From: CAZYFH01 sp964646815
GTDB lineage: Bacteria > Acidobacteriota > Vicinamibacteria > Vicinamibacterales > UBA8438
Reading direction: 5' to 3'
Assembly (NCBI GenBank): GCA_964646815.1
Contig: CAZYFH010000008.1
Location: forward strand, 62,001 to 126,000
DNA length: 64,000 nt
The notes beneath the pieces were generated by a model that ran no database searches, was not told where the DNA came from, and saw nothing but the letters and a program-made list of their open reading frames with translations. A program made the translations under genes and the position numbers. Each line of letters begins with the position of its first letter. The first letter of the stretch is position 1. Shown here piece by piece: positions 42,201-50,753 of this stretch.

Positions 42201-42513
42201 CCGTGAAGCGGGGCTCGGCCCGCTCATCGGAAAGCGGTCGTGGGGGGGTGTCATCGGCATCACGAACCACGGCCCGTTGATCGACGGCGGCGCGGTCAAC
42301 GTACCGCAATTCGGAACGAACGCGGCCGATGGGAGCTGGGTGGTTGAAAACGTTGGTGTCGAGCCAGACATCGAGGTCGACAACGATCCACGGTCAGTCA
42401 TCGCCGGTCGGGATCCACAGCTCGAACGGGCTGTCGAGGAGATCTTACGGATGATCCGGGACAACCCGAGGCATCTCCCGGAGCGGCCCGCGGCCCCCGT
42501 GAAGACCCCATAA
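39202..42513 (+). CDS. Tricorn-type S41 protease
   Basis: 1103 aa with a good site (GGGAGGAT) before ATG 39202. A signal peptide (MIVLCSGASASAQ) indicates export. Beta-propeller repeats occupy about 30-540 (SPDGSKIAFTGQYDGDEQVY, SPDGRWIAFVSDATGEDEIY and similar). An Asp/Glu-rich insertion of about 45 residues (around 552-597) follows, then a tricorn core domain, a PDZ domain (GDYVLAIDGEELLG) and the S41 peptidase domain with the nucleophile region DEDSASDGDIF. It degrades peptides in the periplasm. The next gene, another peptidase, begins right after the stop. Confidence 0.92.
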   Translation: MVGRTRVGVVVAAYTMIVLCSGASASAQTKLLRFPDVHGERVVFSYAGDLWLASVDGGDARRLTAHPGVELFPAFSPDGSKIAFTGQYDGDEQVYVIPAAGGVPEQLTYYPARGPLAPRWGYDNQVYDWSPDGRSVLFRSLRYSTDLSDSRLYLASVDGGLPVPLAMPESGAGDLSPDGARVVYSPLFRDFRTWKRYEGGWAQELYIFDRETHIVERVTNHRRADRDPMWIGNAIYFTSDRSGTLNLYSYDIATRETTQLTESGTWDVRWPGDDGANQIIYELNGELEIYAIDTGRTRRIAIRVPDDGLATRPSRISAASLIEDAELSPKGERALFVARGDIFTAPIEHGPTRNLTRSSYAHDKWARWSPDGRWIAFVSDATGEDEIYIVAQDGSEPLQQLTNGGRAMRYAPEWSPTGDHLAFSDKDGRLFLLEVATKAVTEVADEARGQLRDYTWSPHGGHLAFSMTDPTDFNSIYIWSRADQELRKITSDYFHEWNPVWDPDGDYLYYLSDRQFAPQLGSFEWNYLVDRETGIYALALRTDVAHPLPPESDEVEVEADDDESDEAPEDEAEGAGDDDEGDDADAMDPIEIDFDGLAKRVVRLPVAFDNYSGLSAGDGRVFVIRGGAQYYGRGANVQPALLSFVLADRETKTLAEGIGGYAVSADDEHVLVREGGTWKVYPAAGGDAKTVSTGGLMVDRVPAEEWAQIFDEVWRRFRDFFYVENMHGYDWEELRHQYEPLLAHVAHRSDLNYVIGEMVAELSVSHAYISGGDWETPERPAVALPGAVFEFDRQVGRYQLTEIFAGHNEEPRYRSPLTEIGVDARVGDYVLAIDGEELLGSDNPYRLLRHRADRPVRLTVNVSATFDGAREVTFRPLTAERSLRYLTEVEANRRKVAELTDGRVGYLHVPDMGAAGIQEFIKWYYGQIRKEGIVIDVRGNGGGNVSEMLIERLRRTVLGTRFARTYDTPDTYPSTTFNGHLVCILDEDSASDGDIFPYRFREAGLGPLIGKRSWGGVIGITNHGPLIDGGAVNVPQFGTNAADGSWVVENVGVEPDIEVDNDPRSVIAGRDPQLERAVEEILRMIRDNPRHLPERPAAPVKTP

Positions 42514-44589
42514 GTGCCCTTGCCCGTGGGTATGGTGCCTCCCGTCGCGCCGAAGCGCCCGCATCGCCTCGAGAAGCATGGTGACGTGCGCATCGATGAC
42601 TACTATTGGCTGCGTGACCGGGACGACCCCGAGGTTGTCGCCTATCTCGAAGGCGAGAACGCGTACCAACAGGCCGTGATGGCCGGGACGGCGGATTTCG
42701 AGGCACGGCTGTTCGAGGAGATCAAGGGCCGCATCAAACAGACCGACATGTCGGTGCCGTATCGCGAGGGCGACTACCGGTACTACCGGCGCGTTGAGGA
42801 TGGACGGGACTATAAGATCTACTGCCGGGCATCGATTGGCTCCGAGGCCGAGGAGATTCTGCTCGACGTCAACATGGTCGCCGCCGGCCACGAGTTCTGC
42901 GACATCGGCGCGCGGCGCGTGAGCCCGAGCCAGCGCCTCCTGGCGTATGCGGTCGATACCATCGGCCGTCGCCAGTACACGATCCGGTTTCGAGACATTG
43001 CGTCCGGCGTCGACCTCGCCGACGTCATTCCCGATGTCGCGGCCAATGTGGCATGGTCCAGCGACAGCACCACGGTCTTCTACACCCGTCAAGACCCGAC
43101 GACATTGCGGCCGTTTCAGATCTACCGCCATCGGCTCGGAACGGATGCCGCCGCTGACGTGCTGGTCTACGAAGAACAGGACGAGACCTTCAGCTGCGCC
43201 ATAGGGAGCAGCCGATCGAAGCGGTTTCTCTTGATCGGGTCGTATCAGACGATGTCCACCGAGTTCCGCTACCTGGATGCGAGCGATGCCACCGGTCGGT
43301 TCGTGGTGTTTCTCCCGCGAACTCGGGGTCACGAGTACGACGTCGACCACTATCGGGGTCGGTTCTACATTCGCACCAACGCCGACGCGAGGAACTTCCG
43401 GCTCATGGAGACGAACGAGACCCAGCCCGCCCGTCGTCATTGGCGCGAGCTCGTGGCACACCGAGACGACGTCCTGTTCGAGGGCTTCGAGCTGTTTCGC
43501 GATCACCTTGTGATCGGGGAACGGCACCAGGGTCTGACGCGGCTGCATATCCGTCCGTGGGGCAACGAAGGTGGACACGACGTGGCATTTGACGAGCCAG
43601 CGTACGACGCCTATATCGATACCAACCGAGAACCGGGAACGAGCGTGCTACGTTTCGGTTACACGTCGATGACCACACCCGTCTCGGTCTACGACTACGA
43701 CATGGCGACGCGCGAGCGGACCCTACTGAAGCGCGACGAGGTGGTAGGCGACTTCGATCCCGAGCACTACCAGACGGAGCGGCTGTTCGCGACTGCCGCC
43801 GACGGCAATCGCGTGCCAATCTCCTTGGTCGCGCGGCAGGACACCAAGCGCGACGGCACGGCCCCACTACTGCTGTATGGATACGGGTCCTACGGGATCA
43901 GCATGGAGGCGGCGTTTCGATCGTCACGCCTGAGCCTCCTCGACCGCGGCGTGACGTTCGCGATCGCGCACGTGCGCGGGGGGGAGGAGCTCGGACGCCG
44001 CTGGTACGAGGACGGCAGGCTCCGGCACAAGCGGAACACCTTTACCGATTTCATTGCATGCGCCGACCATCTGATCGCCGAGCGGTATGCGGCCGAGGAG
44101 CGCCTCTTCGCCATGGGCGGTAGCGCAGGCGGCCTGCTGATGGGCGCCGTCATTAACATGCGGCCAGATCTCTTCCATGGCGCGGTCGCACAGGTTCCGT
44201 TCGTCGACGTGGTGACGACGATGCTCGACAAGAGCATCCCGCTCACCACGGGTGAGTACGACGAGTGGGGCGACCCGAACGAGAAGCGCGCCTACGACTA
44301 CATCCGGTCGTATTCGCCCTATGACAACGTGACTGCCGTACCCCGGCCGCATTTGCTCGTGATGACGGGTCTTCATGACTCGCAAGTTCAGTTCTGGGAG
44401 CCGGCGAAATGGGTGGCGAAACTTCGCGCGCTCAAGGTCGACAACCGGCGCCTGCTGCTCAAGACCAACATGGACGCCGGCCACGGGGGCGCGTCTGGCC
44501 GCGACCGCCAATACCGGGAGACCGCGCTCCAATACGCATTCTTGCTCGATCTGGCGGGTCTCGTCGACGGCCCGCCGCCCGAGCGATAG
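42514..44589 (+). CDS. ptrB: Prolyl oligopeptidase-family peptidase (oligopeptidase B)
   Basis: 691 aa from GTG at 42514, directly after the tricorn stop; ATG at 42532 is an equally possible start, as neither has a clear ribosome site. A seven-bladed propeller (about 70-400) precedes the S9 catalytic domain: Ser in GGSAGGLLMGAV, Asp in TGLHDSQVQFWEPAKW and His in NMDAGHGGASGR. The sequence RVEDGRDYKIYCR and acidic residues typical of S9A oligopeptidase B suggest cleavage after basic residues. No signal peptide is seen. With the tricorn protease it forms a peptide-degrading pair. Confidence 0.92.
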   Translation: MPLPVGMVPPVAPKRPHRLEKHGDVRIDDYYWLRDRDDPEVVAYLEGENAYQQAVMAGTADFEARLFEEIKGRIKQTDMSVPYREGDYRYYRRVEDGRDYKIYCRASIGSEAEEILLDVNMVAAGHEFCDIGARRVSPSQRLLAYAVDTIGRRQYTIRFRDIASGVDLADVIPDVAANVAWSSDSTTVFYTRQDPTTLRPFQIYRHRLGTDAAADVLVYEEQDETFSCAIGSSRSKRFLLIGSYQTMSTEFRYLDASDATGRFVVFLPRTRGHEYDVDHYRGRFYIRTNADARNFRLMETNETQPARRHWRELVAHRDDVLFEGFELFRDHLVIGERHQGLTRLHIRPWGNEGGHDVAFDEPAYDAYIDTNREPGTSVLRFGYTSMTTPVSVYDYDMATRERTLLKRDEVVGDFDPEHYQTERLFATAADGNRVPISLVARQDTKRDGTAPLLLYGYGSYGISMEAAFRSSRLSLLDRGVTFAIAHVRGGEELGRRWYEDGRLRHKRNTFTDFIACADHLIAERYAAEERLFAMGGSAGGLLMGAVINMRPDLFHGAVAQVPFVDVVTTMLDKSIPLTTGEYDEWGDPNEKRAYDYIRSYSPYDNVTAVPRPHLLVMTGLHDSQVQFWEPAKWVAKLRALKVDNRRLLLKTNMDAGHGGASGRDRQYRETALQYAFLLDLAGLVDGPPPER

Positions 44590-44953
44590 GGAGGCTGCAC
44601 TCAGCCCCGCTGTGGGGGGTGACGACGCCGGCCGCACCTTTGTTCGCTGGCGGCTGCGGTTGCTCGACGCCGAGGCGCTTGTGCTCTGACCTTTCGGTGC
44701 CCACCACGGGCTCCTGGCGTTCAGCGACACGACCTCGGGACACGGCGGTCCGACGCGGCGAAACGCCTGAGATGTGTTGGTCGTCTCTCTCAATCGACGT
44801 GTGGATTGGGCCGTGATGCGGCCCGATAATGAGCATTCTGTAATGGGTTGGACCGTCGGTGACAGCCACGGCGCGCACGTGTGCGTCCCGCGGCCGCGTG
44901 GGGTTCGGGGCGAAGCCCCGACCAGATACGATGAACGTGATCTGCGGAGGGTA
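44590..44953. other. Intergenic region
   Basis: 364 bp with no recognisable gene. It contains the palindrome CGGGGC-gaa-GCCCCG at 44906-44920 and a moderately AT-richer stretch at 44820-44850. The promoter of the beta-propeller gene is probably within the last 150 bp. Confidence 0.4.
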
Positions 44954-46237
44954 ATGTTGCGATATCGACGATTTGCGGCGATGGCGCTCGGCGTGACAAT
45001 GCTGGTCGGTGACCACGCCTTCGCCGAGAACTGGCCTCATTGGCGCGGGCCGACCCGCGACGGCGTGAGCACCGAGACAAACCTACCGACCGAGTGGGAC
45101 ACGGAGACGAACATCGCCTGGACGCTCGAACTGCCGGCGTGGTCGGGGTCGACCCCAATCGTTTGGAACGACTGGGTGTTTCTCAATGTCGCGGTCGACG
45201 ACGAGAACATCGAGCTCTGGTGCCTCGACCGCGATACGGGGCGGCTGATATGGCAGCGTCACCTGAGCGACGGCAACCGCCGCGCACGTAAGCAGAACAT
45301 GTCGTCGCCGTCGCCGGTCACCGACGGCGAGCGCGTGTGGGTGATGACTGGAACAGGCATCATCAAGGCGTTCGACGTCGAGGGTACAGAGCTTTGGACG
45401 CGTGACATCCAAGCGTTGTACGGCCCGTTCGGTCTGAACTGGGGGTACGCCTCGTCGCCGTTGCTGCACGACAGCGCGCTCTACGTCCAGGTGCTGCACG
45501 GGATGCGGACGGATGACCCGTCGTATGTGCTGCGGATCGACCGAGACACCGGCGAGACGGTCTGGCGAGTCGAGCGACCGACCGAGGCGCGGCGCGAGTC
45601 GCCGGACTCGTATACGACACCGGCGCTGCTCCAGTATGACGGCACGACTGAGATCGTGATCACCGGCGGTGACGCCGTGACTGGCCACGATCCGGACAGC
45701 GGCCGGGAGCTCTGGCGTGCCGACGGGCTCAACCCGACGCGGAACGGCGCGTTTCGGATCGTCGCGTCGCCCATCGTCCAGGGCGAGATGATCTACGCGC
45801 CGACGCGCGTCGGCCCGTTGCTCGCGCTCCGGGCCGGCGGCCGTGGCGATGTGCTCGACTCACACGTCGTCTGGTCTACCGAGGACGGTCCCGACGTGCC
45901 GACGCCGGTGACGGACGGCGAGTACTTCTACATCGTCAACGACCGCGGTATCGTGTTTGTGTTCGACGCACAGACCGGCGAGGAAGTCTACGGCCGGCAG
46001 CGCGTGCAGACGGGAACCTACAGCGCCTCGCCCGTGCTGGCGGATGGAAAGATTTACGTCACGAACGAGCGCGGCACGACGACCGTGTTCACGGCGGGTC
46101 CAACGTTCGAGGTGCTCGCCGAGAACGTCCTCGATGACTACTGTCTCAGCTCACCGGCGATCTCCGACGGGCAAATCTTCATTCGGACGACCAGCCATCT
46201 CTACGCGATCGGAGAGCGCCGATCTGGCGCAGACTAG
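44954..46237 (+). CDS. PQQ-like beta-propeller repeat protein (1)
   Basis: 427 aa from ATG at 44954 with GCGGAGG just upstream; the frame is open further upstream but without a site. A signal peptide (MALGVTMLVGDHAFAE) precedes NWPHWRGPTRDGVS, the opening typical of secreted PQQ-like propellers. Repeats carry LDRDTGRLIWQ, IDRDTGETVWR and FDAQTGEEVYGR. The usual ligands for PQQ are not obvious, so it is probably a structural or assembly protein rather than a quinoprotein dehydrogenase. A paralogue is encoded on the other strand at 46684-48039. Confidence 0.88.
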   Translation: MLRYRRFAAMALGVTMLVGDHAFAENWPHWRGPTRDGVSTETNLPTEWDTETNIAWTLELPAWSGSTPIVWNDWVFLNVAVDDENIELWCLDRDTGRLIWQRHLSDGNRRARKQNMSSPSPVTDGERVWVMTGTGIIKAFDVEGTELWTRDIQALYGPFGLNWGYASSPLLHDSALYVQVLHGMRTDDPSYVLRIDRDTGETVWRVERPTEARRESPDSYTTPALLQYDGTTEIVITGGDAVTGHDPDSGRELWRADGLNPTRNGAFRIVASPIVQGEMIYAPTRVGPLLALRAGGRGDVLDSHVVWSTEDGPDVPTPVTDGEYFYIVNDRGIVFVFDAQTGEEVYGRQRVQTGTYSASPVLADGKIYVTNERGTTTVFTAGPTFEVLAENVLDDYCLSSPAISDGQIFIRTTSHLYAIGERRSGAD

Positions 46238-46249
46238 GGGCTCCTAGCC

Positions 46250-46558
46250 TGTCCAGTTCGGCAAAGGTGTTGACAGTTCCATCCGCGCGCTCGCTGCGCG
46301 CGCCGGCCTCACCGGGTGAGGTCGGCCAGGCCAGCGCATCCGCGACCACCCGTCGTTCGTCGGTCACGGTCAACTCGGGCGCACACCCACGCCTGGTGGT
46401 CCGCCGTTTCGGATTCAGCCCGTCGGCCCCGTAGCGCGTCAGCCGAGCCTGCCACCGATAGCACACCGTCCGAGACACGTCGCGCTCACGTTGCCACTGC
46501 GCTGCGCTACCTGCAGAACCCGCAGCCGGAACCTTTGTATGCTGCCGTCGAGGGTCAT
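46250..46558 (-). pseudogene. Transposase remnant (helix-turn-helix part, IS481-like)
   Basis: From ATG 46558 the frame reads FRLRVLQVAQRSGNVSATC; after a one-base shift near 46475 it continues as VSRTVCYRWQARLTRYGADG and LNPKRRTTRRGCAPEL. Together these match the N-terminal helix-turn-helix of IS481/IS3-type transposases. The catalytic DDE domain is absent and the remainder (ALAWPTSPGEAG onward) degenerates. It sits between two convergent beta-propeller genes. Confidence 0.6.
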
Positions 46559-46683
46559 TGGGACCCTCCCTTTCGCGTCTCTTTGCCCGAAGAAACTGCG
46601 TGGAAGGATAGGCCAGGTGGCCCTCGTTCTGTCTCGGGTGTCAGACAACCGAGACTGCCAACACCAAAGCGAAACTGTTCGTC

Positions 46684-48039
46684 CTAGTCACGGGAAATAC
46701 GATATAGCGCCGACACTGTCCGGACGAACAGGCTGCCGTTCGCGACAGCTGGCGACGCCAGCGTCCATTCGTTGAGTGAGTTTGTGCCGAGGAGTTCGAA
46801 CTCTGGTCCCGCCTTGACGACGTAGGTGTCACCTTCTTCGCTGATCGCGAAGATCCGGCCGTTGTACGCCCACGGTGATGCGGTGAAGAGATTGCCGCCG
46901 CAGGCAAGGCGCTGCCGGGGATACACCTCTTCGCCCGTTCGCGCGTCATAGCAGATCAGGATGCCGCGGTCGAGGAGCGTGTAGTGATAGTCGCCGTAGA
47001 CGAGCGCCGACGGGTTGTAGGACCCGAGCTGTGGATGCGACCAGACAATGTAGTCGTTGCTCGTCGAGCCCTCGGATAGCGTGATGTCGCCGCTGGCGCC
47101 CGGACGGATCGCGTAGACGGGTCGATTCGAATCGGCGGTGTAGCCGGAGTTGACGTACAGCAGCCCGTGACTCGCGAAGGGCGTCGCGACGTGAATCGAC
47201 GACATGCCGGTTAACCCCCAGAGGTAGCCGCCGTCGAGGTCGTAGGCGCGCACACCCCCCGTCCCGGTCGTGATGAGCTCCGTGCGGACGTCGTTTTCCC
47301 AGATGAACGGTGTCGACCAATTGGAGTCCTCTTCACGGTCGCCCCGCCAGACTTCTTCGCCGGTCGCCGCATCGAACGCGGCCACGAACGACTGCTCCAG
47401 GCTGTCGTTGACGATAAAGACGCGGTCGTCGTGAACGACTGGCGACAAGGCCGATCCCCAGCGCTGCCGCATCTTGCGCGCTTCGATCGGGACGGTCCAG
47501 AGCGGCGTCCCGGCCAGATCGAACGCGAACAGCCCGACGTACCCCAGATACACGTAGACCCGCTCACCGTCGGTCACCGGCGTCTCGGAAGCATAGCTGT
47601 TCTTCTCGTGCTTGACGGACGGCGACGCGGTTCGAAGCGTGCGCGCCCAGCGGACCGTGCCCGTCTGGACATCGATGTCGAAAAGCACCCACCGGAGCGG
47701 CGCCGACGGCGTCTCGAGGTCGTCGCCGGTCATCGGGCCGTTGAACGAACGCGACTGATACTGGTTCAGCGGCCTGATCTCGGTCTCGACCCCCGAGGTA
47801 TTGATGACCGACGTGACGAAGACATGGTCGCCCCAGACGATTGGCGAACTCCACGCCCGGCCTGGCACATCGATCCGCCAGACGACGTTCTCGCTCGGTC
47901 CCCACGTCTCGGGCAGTGCGGGATGATCTTTGGCGACGCCGCCGCGCAGCCCGCGGAACTGCGGCCAGTCCTCCGCGACGAGGGGTGCCGAGCATGCCAT
48001 GGCGAGGGTCAGCGCGAGCAACGTCCGGTGAGTCTGCAT
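46684..48039 (-). CDS. PQQ-like beta-propeller repeat protein (2)
   Basis: 451 aa from ATG at 48039, with GGGAG 6-7 nt upstream. A signal peptide (LLALTLAMACSAPLVAE) is followed by DWPQFRGLRGGVAKDHPALP and propeller repeats (FDIDVQTGTVRWAR, FDAATGEEVWRGD, YDARTGEEVYPRQRLACGG). Its overall plan matches the convergent protein at 44954-46237, so the two are paralogues separated by a transposase remnant. Probably periplasmic; function unknown. Confidence 0.88.
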   Translation of the reverse strand: MQTHRTLLALTLAMACSAPLVAEDWPQFRGLRGGVAKDHPALPETWGPSENVVWRIDVPGRAWSSPIVWGDHVFVTSVINTSGVETEIRPLNQYQSRSFNGPMTGDDLETPSAPLRWVLFDIDVQTGTVRWARTLRTASPSVKHEKNSYASETPVTDGERVYVYLGYVGLFAFDLAGTPLWTVPIEARKMRQRWGSALSPVVHDDRVFIVNDSLEQSFVAAFDAATGEEVWRGDREEDSNWSTPFIWENDVRTELITTGTGGVRAYDLDGGYLWGLTGMSSIHVATPFASHGLLYVNSGYTADSNRPVYAIRPGASGDITLSEGSTSNDYIVWSHPQLGSYNPSALVYGDYHYTLLDRGILICYDARTGEEVYPRQRLACGGNLFTASPWAYNGRIFAISEEGDTYVVKAGPEFELLGTNSLNEWTLASPAVANGSLFVRTVSALYRISRD

Positions 48040-48061
48040 CGGCGGCTCCCGTTGCGGTCCA

Positions 48062-49246
48062 CTACACGACCCCCCTCGCCCGGAACGACCGGATGTCGTC
48101 GTCCGTGTACCCGGTCTCACGCAGGATGCTATCCGTATGCTCGCCCAGCAGAGGGGGCGCGATCTGGACGCGGCCAGGCGTGTCGCTCAGCTCGATGGGC
48201 AAGCCGATCATCCGGACGGTGTCGGCCGTCGGATGTGAGCACTCGACCACCTTGCCGCGATCGATCAGCTGCGGATGGGTGCAGACCTCGGCGATGTTGC
48301 GGATGCGCCCGCAGGGGACACCGGCGCCGCCCAAGAGGTTCATCCACTCCTGAATCGTTCGCTGCGCGGTGATCTCGACGACGATCGGGATCAGCTCCGC
48401 TCGGTGCTCCACACGGGCCGGAGCCGTGGCGAAACGCGGATCGTCGCGAAGGTCGTGACGATCGATCGCCCCGCAGTACCGTGCCCACAGTGAATCGTTC
48501 GCGATCCCGAGGTTGATCCAGCCGTCCTTGGCCCGCAGTGTTTGATAAGGGGCAACCGACGGATGGTCGTTACCGCGGCGAGTGGGGCTCTCGCCCGTCG
48601 CGAAGTAGCTCCCGGTGTTGAAGGTGAGCAGCGAAGCGACGGCGTCGAGCATGGCGATGTGCACCCGCTGACCGCGACCGGTCGTCTGTCGCGCGTAGAG
48701 CGCAAGCACGATGCCTTGCGCTGCCATCGATCCGGACGTGAGGTCCGCGATCGGCGTGCCGACCCGCGTCGGGGGGCCGTCCGCCTCGCCAGTGACGTCC
48801 ATCAGTCCCGCCTCGCCCTGGACGATGAGGTCGTATCCGGGTCGGCGGGCATCTGCTCCCGTATCACCGAAACCAGAGATCGAGCAGTACACGAGACGCG
48901 GGTGGCGCGTCGCGACTGCCTCGTACTCGAAGCCGAGCCGCGCCATCACCCCCGGTCTGAAGTTCTCGATCAGGACGTCAGCGCCGTCGAGCAGCCGCCA
49001 CAGAATCGCTCGGCCGTCGTCCGTTTTGAGGTCGACCGTGAGGCTTCGCTTGTTTCGGTTGACGGACAGGAAATACGGCGACTCACCGCCGAGGAACGGC
49101 GGACCAAAGGCTCTCGATTCGTCACCGTGGGTCGGCTCCTCGAGCTTGACGACGTCGGCGCCCATGTCCGCAAGCATCATCGTGGCGAACGGTCCGGACA
49201 CGACGCGGCTGAGGTCGACGACGCGAATCCCGTCGAGTGGAGTCAT
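48062..49246 (-). CDS. CaiB/BaiF-family CoA-transferase (class III)
   Basis: 394 aa. The N-terminus LDGIRVVDLSRVVSGPFATMMLADMGADVVKLE is the family hallmark, followed by NRNKRSLTVDLKTDDGR, VLIENFRPGVMARLG and YDLIVQGEAGLMDVTG. Family enzymes move CoA between carboxylic acids via a mixed anhydride on an aspartate. The substrate is not predictable. The start overlaps the stop of the haloacid dehalogenase gene (ATGA), so they are coupled and may act on the same organic acid. Confidence 0.92.
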   Translation of the reverse strand: MTPLDGIRVVDLSRVVSGPFATMMLADMGADVVKLEEPTHGDESRAFGPPFLGGESPYFLSVNRNKRSLTVDLKTDDGRAILWRLLDGADVLIENFRPGVMARLGFEYEAVATRHPRLVYCSISGFGDTGADARRPGYDLIVQGEAGLMDVTGEADGPPTRVGTPIADLTSGSMAAQGIVLALYARQTTGRGQRVHIAMLDAVASLLTFNTGSYFATGESPTRRGNDHPSVAPYQTLRAKDGWINLGIANDSLWARYCGAIDRHDLRDDPRFATAPARVEHRAELIPIVVEITAQRTIQEWMNLLGGAGVPCGRIRNIAEVCTHPQLIDRGKVVECSHPTADTVRMIGLPIELSDTPGRVQIAPPLLGEHTDSILRETGYTDDDIRSFRARGVV

Positions 49247-49947
49247 GCGATGAGCCGTTCCGCGAGGTCGGTGAAGTCGCGTACCTCAATGTCCGGTTGG
49301 TGCGTCGAGTAGCCGAAGGGGCGTTGCCGGCGATTCACGTACACCGCTCGCATACCGCTCGCCTTGGCGCCGATGCAGTCGAACGGATGCGCGGCGACGT
49401 GGCAGATGGCGTCGATGTCTGTCGTCAATACCTCGGCGGTCGTTTCGTAGGTCACGCGGTGAGGTTTGAATGCGCCGGCCTGGTCGACGGACACGACGGC
49501 GTCAAAGCCAACGCCGTGGTGGCGCGTCGCGTTGTGCAGCATGTCGGTGTCGCCGTTCGAAAGGACCGCGAGCCGATAGTGACGGCGCAGCCGGTCGAGC
49601 GCGGGGGAGACATCGGGGAAGGGCGGCAGCCGTTCAATGGCCGCCACGAGGGTGCGGGCGTCTTTGTCCGTGAACGGCACGCCGGCCCGCGTCAGCGTAT
49701 ACGACACCGCCCGGCGGCCGATCTCCCGATACGGCGTGTGGGTGCCATCGATCAGCGCGTCGATCATCGAATCCTGATAATGCGTGCGACGCCACCAGGT
49801 CACGATGGAGTTCGCACTGCCGGTATACCCCTTCGCCTTGAGAAACGGCGTGATGGTCTCGACGAGACCGCGCTGCATGTCGACGATCGTGCCGTAGAGG
49901 TCGAACGTCAACACCGCCACGTCATCCGGAAACGTCGCCGCCATCAC
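49243..49947 (-). CDS. Haloacid dehalogenase type II-like HAD hydrolase
   Basis: 234 aa from ATG at 49947, or 49944 for the second Met. HAD motifs: I, LTFDLYGTIVDM; II, VLSNGDT; III, FKPHRVTYETTAEVL; IV, HPFDCIGAKASGM. The Asp nucleophile without the second acid of phosphatases (FDLYGT) fits L-2-haloacid dehalogenases or related hydrolases. It is translationally coupled to the CoA-transferase gene downstream. Confidence 0.88.
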   Translation of the reverse strand: MMAATFPDDVAVLTFDLYGTIVDMQRGLVETITPFLKAKGYTGSANSIVTWWRRTHYQDSMIDALIDGTHTPYREIGRRAVSYTLTRAGVPFTDKDARTLVAAIERLPPFPDVSPALDRLRRHYRLAVLSNGDTDMLHNATRHHGVGFDAVVSVDQAGAFKPHRVTYETTAEVLTTDIDAICHVAAHPFDCIGAKASGMRAVYVNRRQRPFGYSTHQPDIEVRDFTDLAERLIA

Positions 49948-49964
49948 GATTCAGCGTCCGGCCG

Positions 49965-50420
49965 TCATGCGGCTGGCCGGAAATACAGCACCATCGCCGC
50001 GCCTACCGCCGTGATCAAGAACCCGAGATAGATCATCGGATTGGGCGCTTCCTTTGGCGGGTGGATCGCCAGTGACACGAGGACGTTCACCAAGGGCGCG
50101 CCCCCGAAGACGAGCGGCATGACGTAGAACGGGCGCCCGCCGGTCATGAACGAAAACGTGATGCAGGCGGCGCCGATCGCGCCGAGCGCACCCGCGCCGG
50201 TCGCCCAAGTCGTACCGGTCGCGTTGAAGCTGCTGGCGGTCAACTGGCCCTGTACACCAAGTGTAATGGCCGGGATCACGACCGCGATTAGAAAGTAGGC
50301 GACGCCGACACACAGCAGCGCGCGCAGCCCGCTCCCGAGCTGCACCTGTCCGGTATGTAGCGACGCGCCGTATGCACCCCACGACAGGACCGCACCGAGC
50401 ACAAACAAAACCCACGTCAT
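49965..50420 (-). CDS. Small membrane protein, DMT/EamA-like
   Basis: 151 aa with four to five membrane segments (WVLFVLGAVLSWGAYGASL, LLCVGVAYFLIAVVIPAITLG, GAGALGAIGAACITFSFM, FYVMPLVFGGAPLVNVLV, IYLGFLITAVGAAMVLYF). Half the size of a standard drug/metabolite transporter, similar to one EamA repeat. Function unknown. It ends 17 nt before the haloacid dehalogenase start and is probably in the same operon. Confidence 0.7.
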   Translation of the reverse strand: MTWVLFVLGAVLSWGAYGASLHTGQVQLGSGLRALLCVGVAYFLIAVVIPAITLGVQGQLTASSFNATGTTWATGAGALGAIGAACITFSFMTGGRPFYVMPLVFGGAPLVNVLVSLAIHPPKEAPNPMIYLGFLITAVGAAMVLYFRPAA

Positions 50421-50507
50421 TCGTTTGATCTCCTTGAGTTAGTGAAAAGCGTGTGTATTGTCCGGTGCGCGGCGCCTGGCTGGCAAGGTGTGTATGCTGG
50501 ACGGCGC

Positions 50508-50753
50508 ATGACGGGTTGGGTCCTCGCCGTGGCCGTCGCCGCCCTCTACCTTCTCCATCAGGACATCTGGTTCTGGGACCGCGCGCGTCCGCTCGTCCTC
50601 GGTTTCCTACCGGTCGGGCTCTTTTATCACACGGTGTACTCCCTCGCGGTCGCCGCGCTCATGTGGGCGCTCATACGGTTCGCCTGGCCTGCGCACCTCG
50701 AACGGGAAGCGGAATCGGGCGACACGCTGGCTCCTCCCGAGCACGACTCGTGA
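50508..50753 (+). CDS. DUF3311-family small subunit of a sodium:solute symporter
   Basis: 81 aa from ATG at 50508. Two membrane helices (VLAVAVAALYLLHQDIWFW and LPVGLFYHTVYSLAVAALMWAL) in the DUF3311 pattern, with a charged tail. Such proteins are usually paired with a sodium:solute symporter, and here its TGA overlaps the symporter GTG start (GTGA). Confidence 0.85.
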   Translation: MTGWVLAVAVAALYLLHQDIWFWDRARPLVLGFLPVGLFYHTVYSLAVAALMWALIRFAWPAHLEREAESGDTLAPPEHDS

